Origin: CAVXEH01 sp963805645
GTDB lineage: Bacteria > Chloroflexota > Limnocylindria > QHBO01
Assembly (NCBI GenBank): GCA_963805645.1
Contig: CAWDVA010000006.1
Coordinates: 62,001-126,000 of the forward strand
Reading direction: 5' to 3'
Length of the DNA: 64,000 nt
Both the position numbers and the translations under genes were made by a program. Below, one piece after another: positions 60,128-64,000 of this stretch. Positions within the stretch are counted from its first letter, which is position 1. Every line of letters starts with the position of its first letter. The notes below the pieces were generated by a model. That model was not told where the DNA came from. It ran no database searches and was given only the letters and a program-made list of their open reading frames with translations.

Positions 60128-60673
60128 GTGGACGCCGCGACCGTCAACGGCCGGCGCCTTGAGCTGGTGCGCGGCGACATCACCGCGCAGGACACCGATG
60201 CCATCGCCAACGCCGCGAATGCGGCGCTGCGTGGCGGGGGTGGGGTCGACGGCGCCATCCACCGCGCAGCGGGGCCGGGGCTCCTTGCGGAGCTGCGCCT
60301 CCGCTACCCCGGTGGCACCCCCACCGGAACCGCCGTCGAGACCGGCGCTCACGCGCTGCGCGCGCGCTGGGTTCTCCATGCGGTGGGGCCTGTCTGGCGC
60401 GGCGGCGACCACGAGGAGGCGGACCTGCTCGCCGGCGCCTATCGGTCCTGCCTGCGGCTGTGCGACGAGCTTGGTGCCCGCAGCATCGCCTTCCCCGCGA
60501 TCAGCATGGGAATCTACGGCTACCCGGGTGCGGAGGGTGCCCGGATCGGGGTCGCGACCGCCGCGGACCACCTGCGGGGCGACACCCGCATCGAGCTCGT
60601 GCGGTTCGTGCTGTTCGGGGACGAGACGTATGCCCACTTCGCCACCGCGCTGGGTGAGCATGGCGTGTGCTGA
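60128..60673 (+). CDS. Macrodomain ADP-ribose-binding/deacetylase protein
   Basis: 181 residues from a GTG at 60128, 6 bp after the permease stop. MacroD-type motifs: LVRGDITAQDTDAIANAANA, ALRGGGGVDGAIHRAAGPGL, ARWVLHAVGPVWRGGDHEEA and IAFPAISMGIYGYPGAEGAR. These proteins hydrolyse O-acetyl-ADP-ribose or remove mono-ADP-ribose. The last four codons (GGC GTG TGC TGA) are part of the tandem repeat that follows, so its 3' end may have been shaped by repeat expansion. Confidence 0.88.
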   Translation: MDAATVNGRRLELVRGDITAQDTDAIANAANAALRGGGGVDGAIHRAAGPGLLAELRLRYPGGTPTGTAVETGAHALRARWVLHAVGPVWRGGDHEEADLLAGAYRSCLRLCDELGARSIAFPAISMGIYGYPGAEGARIGVATAADHLRGDTRIELVRFVLFGDETYAHFATALGEHGVC

Positions 60674-61185
60674 GAGATTGAGGATCCGCGTGTAGCCGGC
60701 CGACACACGGGCTCCGGGTGCCAGCCCGCCTGGGAGGTTCGCGGCGCCCGTCCGCACTCGACCGACGCGTGCCCCACCACGGGGACGGGCGTCCCGGCGC
60801 TACCCCACGCGCCCGGCGTGTGCTGAGTGTGCTGAGAGACTGAGGATCCGCGTGTAGCCGGCCGACACACGGGCTCCGGGTGCCAGCCCGCCTGGGAGGT
60901 TCGCGGTGCCCGTCCGCACTCGACCGACGCGTGCCCCACCACGGGGACGGGCGTCCCGGCGCTACCCCACGCGTCCGGCGTGTGCCCGGCGTGTGCTGAG
61001 AGACTGAGGATCCGCGTGTAGCCGGCCGACACACGGGCTCCGGGTGCCAGCCCGCCTGGGAGGTTCGCGGCGCCCGTCCGCACTCGACCGACGCGTGCCG
61101 CACCACGGGGACGGGCGTCCCGGCGCTACCCCACGCGCCCGGCGTGTGCCCGGCGTGTGCCCGGCAATTGCCCCGGCGTGTGCCC
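60662..61185. repeat. Triplicated 162-164 bp intergenic repeat plus 10-bp minisatellite
   Basis: Three copies with GCTGAGAGA anchors at 60669, 60831 and 60995, so periods are 162 and 164 bp. I see only about four single-base differences in some 150 aligned bases. Each holds a hairpin GGGAC-GGGC-GTCCC and the GCCGGC palindrome beside ACACAC. Variable CCCGGCGTGTG units fill the junctions and the tail (about 60975-60995 and 61139-61185). Minus-strand frames across it are repetitive and lack ribosome sites. Confidence 0.85.
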
Positions 61186-61193
61186 GGCGTCCG

Positions 61194-62393
61194 TCAGCCC
61201 TCGCCCGGGCCGGCGGCCGAGGTCCGCATTCCCCGCCCGGGCGTTCGTGGTCGCAGCGCGAACCGGTCATCGGGTGGCGCCAGCCCGGCGGCGGCCACCT
61301 CGTCCCCGGCGACCATCGCGCTGAGGTACTCCCCGAGGACCGGGCCGTGCTTGAACGCGTGTCCCGATCCGCCGCCCGCCACCCAGGCGTTCTCCCAGCG
61401 CGGGTCGCGATCGATGATGAAGTGGGTGTCCGGCGTCGTCTCGTACTGGCAGATCCGGCCCTCGGCAACCGGCTGGCCGGCCAGCGCGGGGAAGCGTCGC
61501 GCCACGAACGTCCGTGCCGCGGCGACCCGCTCGTCCGAGAGGCGGCGTTCCTCGTGGTCGGGGTCCACGACGGGACCCGGCCAGTCGGGCGCGACCTTGA
61601 GGCCGCGGCCCTCCACGGATGGCAGGCCGTAGAAGGCGCCGTCGTAGTCGACCCAGGTCGGCAGCGTGCCGGCATCGAAGCGCGGGTCGCCGGGTGGCGT
61701 GGCGAAGAAGACGATCTCCTGGCGGGTGACGCTGATCTGCTCCGACAGCGCCGGGACCAGGCGCGGCAGCCAGGGCCCCGCGGCGAAGACGAAGCCATCC
61801 GCCTCGAGCACGCCGCCATCGGCCCTGCGGAGCCGATGCAGGCGCCCGCCGGCACCATCGGCCTCGCCCGGAGGGAGGACGCGCGCCCGCAGGAGCGTGC
61901 CGCCGTCGCGGACCACGAGCGCAGCCACGGCCGCCACCGCCCGCCGCGCCATGAGCACCACCGCCTCCGGTTCGTGGAGCACCCAGCCAATGCCGTCGGT
62001 CGCGACCTGCGGCCAGCGACGGGCGAACTCGTCCACCGCGAGCCGCTCGGCCGGGATCCCCAGCCGGGTCAGCGTCGCCAGCGACTCCCCCTCGAAGCCG
62101 TCGGCAGCCTGCGCAAACCAGGTCACCCCGGTCTCCACCACGAGGGGCTCGTGCACGGTCTCCTGCAGCTCGCGCCACTGCACCAGCGCCCGCCGCTGCC
62201 AGCGCGGGTAGACCTCATCCGATCCGTGGGCCGATCGCGAGACGCGCGTGTCACCGCCGGAGGTGGCCAGCGACGAGCCCGGCGCGTACTGGTCGACGAG
62301 GACGACGTCCGCGCCCCGACGGCGCAGCCAGAGCGCCGTCCACGCACCCATCACCCCGGAACCCACGACCACGATCCGCGTGCCACTGATCAT
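61194..62393 (-). CDS. FAD-dependent amine oxidase, sarcosine/N-methyltryptophan-oxidase-like
   Basis: 399 residues from the ATG at 62393, which sits 6 nt after TACCAT. The DAO fold is clear: TRIVVVGSGVMGAWTALWLR (FAD loop), SRSAHGSDEVYPRWQRRALV, DGFVFAAGPWLPRLVPALSE and VAGGGSGHAFKHGPVLGEYL at the end. It resembles monomeric sarcosine oxidase (SoxA/SolA). It oxidises an N-methyl or secondary amine, releasing H2O2. It is divergent from ABC cassette 2. Exact substrate unknown. Confidence 0.87.
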   Translation of the reverse strand: MISGTRIVVVGSGVMGAWTALWLRRRGADVVLVDQYAPGSSLATSGGDTRVSRSAHGSDEVYPRWQRRALVQWRELQETVHEPLVVETGVTWFAQAADGFEGESLATLTRLGIPAERLAVDEFARRWPQVATDGIGWVLHEPEAVVLMARRAVAAVAALVVRDGGTLLRARVLPPGEADGAGGRLHRLRRADGGVLEADGFVFAAGPWLPRLVPALSEQISVTRQEIVFFATPPGDPRFDAGTLPTWVDYDGAFYGLPSVEGRGLKVAPDWPGPVVDPDHEERRLSDERVAAARTFVARRFPALAGQPVAEGRICQYETTPDTHFIIDRDPRWENAWVAGGGSGHAFKHGPVLGEYLSAMVAGDEVAAAGLAPPDDRFALRPRTPGRGMRTSAAGPGEG

Positions 62394-62399
62394 GGGCCG

Positions 62400-62405
62400 A
62401 TGGTA
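62400..62405 (-). promoter_or_regulatory. -10 element TACCAT before amine-oxidase gene
   Basis: On the minus strand TACCAT ends 6 nt before the ATG at 62393. A divergent -10 for the next gene lies 25 bp away. Confidence 0.4.
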
Positions 62406-62429
62406 GCGGTGACCGTGCCGCTGCTGCGA

Positions 62430-62435
62430 TACGCT
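62430..62435 (+). promoter_or_regulatory. -10 element TACGCT before ABC ATPase (cassette 2)
   Basis: TACGCT ends 7 nt before the ATG at 62443. Confidence 0.4.
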
Positions 62436-62442
62436 TACGCCG

Positions 62443-63387
62443 ATGGACGCCCAGGCAGCCCGCCCCGAGCCGCCCGCTGCCGCGACGGTGCCGGCCGAGG
62501 TGATACGCACCGATGGTCTGACGAAGCGCTACGGGTCCGTCAGTGCCCTGACCGACCTCACCCTCGCCGTCCGGCCCGGCGAGATCTTTGGCTTCCTCGG
62601 CCCCAACGGCGCCGGCAAGTCGACCATGATCCGGACCCTGCTGGGGTACCTCCATCCGACCGGCGGCGGCGGCACCGTCCTCGGCCTGGACATCGAGGGG
62701 GACAGCGTCGAGATTCGGCGGCGCACGGGATACCTCCCCGGCGGGATCGCCCTGTACGGGTCACTGACCGGCGCGGACGCCCTGCGCTACCTGGCCGACC
62801 TCCAGGGCCAGCCCGCGGTGCGGCGCGAAGAGCTCTGCGAGCGCCTCAAGCTGGGCACGCGCGACCTGCGCCGGCGCGTTCGCGACTACTCGCGCGGGAT
62901 GCGACAGAAGCTGGGGGTGATCCAGGCGCTCCAGCACGACCCGGAGCTGGCGATCCTCGACGAGCCCACGGAGGGGCTCGACCCCCTGGTCCAGCACGCG
63001 TTCTACAGCATCCTCGACGACCTGCAGGCCGCGGGCCGGACGGTCTTCTTCAGCTCCCACGTCCTGCCCGAGGTCGAGCGCGTCTGCGACCGGGTGGCGA
63101 TCATCCGGGCCGGCGAGCTGATGACCCTGCAGACGGTCGAGGAGCTCCTGTCCCGGCGGAAGCGGCGCATCACCCTTCGCTGGCGCGGGGCGGCGCCGGA
63201 CCTGTCGTTCATCGAGGGCCTCGAGGATCTCGAGATCCGGGGGAACCGCGCGACCGCGACCCTCCTTGGCGAGGTGGGGCCGTTCGTGCGGACGGTCGCC
63301 TCGCCGTCCCTGGAGGACCTGACCATCGAGCCGGCCAGCCTCGAGGAGGCGTTCCTCGAGTTCTATGCCGATGGCGACGGGCGCTGA
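62443..63387 (+). CDS. ABC-2 exporter ATP-binding protein (cassette 2)
   Basis: 314 residues. Walker A GPNGAGKSTMIRTLLGYLHP near residue 53; signature RDYSRGMRQKLGVIQALQHD near 145; Walker B LAILDEPTEGLDPLVQHAFY near 166; and H-loop VFFSSHVLPEVERVCDRVAI near 203. The first 25 residues are Ala/Pro-rich. It resembles the CcmA/NatA group and energises the permease immediately downstream. It is distinct from cassette 1, so these are two independent exporters. Confidence 0.92.
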   Translation: MDAQAARPEPPAAATVPAEVIRTDGLTKRYGSVSALTDLTLAVRPGEIFGFLGPNGAGKSTMIRTLLGYLHPTGGGGTVLGLDIEGDSVEIRRRTGYLPGGIALYGSLTGADALRYLADLQGQPAVRREELCERLKLGTRDLRRRVRDYSRGMRQKLGVIQALQHDPELAILDEPTEGLDPLVQHAFYSILDDLQAAGRTVFFSSHVLPEVERVCDRVAIIRAGELMTLQTVEELLSRRKRRITLRWRGAAPDLSFIEGLEDLEIRGNRATATLLGEVGPFVRTVASPSLEDLTIEPASLEEAFLEFYADGDGR

Positions 63388-64000
63388 GCCGATGGTGAAC
63401 CGGACCCTGCTCCTGCGCACCTGGCGGTTCGTCTGGCTGCGCGTCCTGATCGTGGCGCTGGTGACGTTCGCCTGGGGCTGGCTGCTCCTCTTCTTCTACA
63501 GCCAGTTCAGCGACGCCATCCGGCAGCTCGTCGCCTCCAACCCGATCTTCGAGCAGTTCGCGAACTTCGGCTCCGGCAACCTGTTCACCGTCCCCGGCGC
63601 CATCACCCTGGGCACCCAGCACCCGTTCCTCATCGCCCTCATCGGCATCTTCGCCGTCGGCTCGGCCGCCCTGGCGATCGCCGGGGAGCGGCAGTCGGGC
63701 ACCCTGGAGGTGCTCCTCGCGCGGCCCCTGCCGCGGCGCACGTACCTCGTCACCCAGGCGGTGGCGATCCTCGCCATCGCCGGCCTCCTCGTGGCGCTCC
63801 TGCTCGCAGGGATGGCCCTTGGCATGCGGACCCAGGGGCTCGGGGACCTGGTGGACCTTGGGCAGCTGCCCCTGGTGTGGGTCAACGGGTTCCTGCTGTG
63901 GGCCGCCTTCACCGCCTTCTCGCTCGCCGCATCGGCCAGCTTCGACCGATCCGCGCCGGCATTGAGCGTCTCCCTCGCCTACCTGCTCCTGAACTACTTC
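63371..64000 (+). CDS. ABC-2 permease (cassette 2), partial at window end
   Basis: I translated it directly: the frame is open from an ATG at 63371 (17-bp overlap with the ATPase gene) or 63392 to the window edge, 210 or 203 codons. It starts MVNRTLLLRTWRFVWLRVLI and has membrane helices such as WLRVLIVALVTFAWGWLLLF, FLIALIGIFAVGSAALAIAG and VAILAIAGLLVALLLAGMAL. The cytosolic loop GERQSGTLEVLLARPLPRRT is the ABC-2 permease hallmark. The C-terminus lies outside the window. Confidence 0.87.
   Translation, partial: MATGAEPMVNRTLLLRTWRFVWLRVLIVALVTFAWGWLLLFFYSQFSDAIRQLVASNPIFEQFANFGSGNLFTVPGAITLGTQHPFLIALIGIFAVGSAALAIAGERQSGTLEVLLARPLPRRTYLVTQAVAILAIAGLLVALLLAGMALGMRTQGLGDLVDLGQLPLVWVNGFLLWAAFTAFSLAASASFDRSAPALSVSLAYLLLNYF

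Noticed and set aside
60501..61106. Minus-strand ORFs encoding repeated Arg/Pro/Ser peptides across the triplicated repeat
   Set aside because: The peptide periodicity simply follows the DNA repeat. No ribosome site, and different frames are open in different copies.

Overview
The window is high-GC (about 70 percent), densely coded bacterial DNA with no rRNA, tRNA, phage, transposon or CRISPR signal. Three features suggest a soil or freshwater Chloroflexota, for example the Limnocylindria/Ellin6529 group, more than a classical actinobacterium: genes for coenzyme F420 synthesis (cofE-cofC-cofD, with CofE standing alone and not fused to a nitroreductase), several F420-type luciferase-like oxidoreductases, and many genes whose -10 hexamer lies only 6-8 nt before the start codon (leaderless mRNAs). 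The taxonomic call is an inference.

Layout. 1-8.2 kb: the end of a tandem-PAS protein, an LLM oxidoreductase, an MFS exporter divergent from a TetR regulator, a Tat-exported multicopper oxidase, and a second MFS exporter divergent from a CGNR regulator. 8.2-11.8 kb: two adjacent ECF sigma / membrane anti-sigma-like pairs, with a small frameshifted gene between them. 12.2-19.6 kb: a frameshifted secreted trypsin, a YbaK protein, an alpha/beta hydrolase, a third MFS exporter, an SH3 lipoprotein coupled to a hydrolase-adenylate cyclase fusion, and a DUF885 peptidase. 19.8-21.8 kb: homoserine dehydrogenase and aspartate-semialdehyde dehydrogenase, each broken by one extra base. 22.2-29.3 kb: the F420 block (cofE, cofC, cofD, two LLM enzymes, a PPOX protein), interrupted by a fourth MFS exporter divergent from a MarR regulator. 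29.5-34.8 kb: CinA, a large secreted M6-like metalloprotease, a lipid kinase and a lipoprotein.

34.9-46.9 kb holds a dispersed set that reads as reductive pyrimidine (or hydantoin) catabolism: dihydropyrimidinase, a carbamoyl-beta-alanine/nitrilase-type amidohydrolase, a class III aminotransferase and an NCS1 nucleobase transporter. A TIGR03842-like LLM oxidoreductase and a MarR regulator lie just upstream of the hydantoinase, and no conventional dihydropyrimidine dehydrogenase is visible. Interleaved are an orphan solute-binding lipoprotein, a TrkA-type K+ channel and a MarP-like membrane protease. 47.1-53.2 kb is a cation-homeostasis block: two CPA2 antiporters, one CPA1 antiporter, an ArsB/NhaD-type permease and a CBS protein. 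53.2-57.7 kb carries a HAD hydrolase, GC-rich repeats, the three-gene proton-translocating transhydrogenase and a small Cys-rich protein. 57.7-64 kb carries two ABC-2 exporter cassettes flanking a macrodomain gene, a triplicated 162-164 bp repeat and an FAD-dependent amine oxidase; the last permease runs off the window.

Shared themes are redox cofactor supply (F420, NADPH via transhydrogenase), drug efflux under local repressors with visible palindromes, and ion and pH homeostasis. Four genes between 9.8 and 20.9 kb each carry a frameshift of the same sign (one surplus base), so sequence error must be excluded before calling them pseudogenes.
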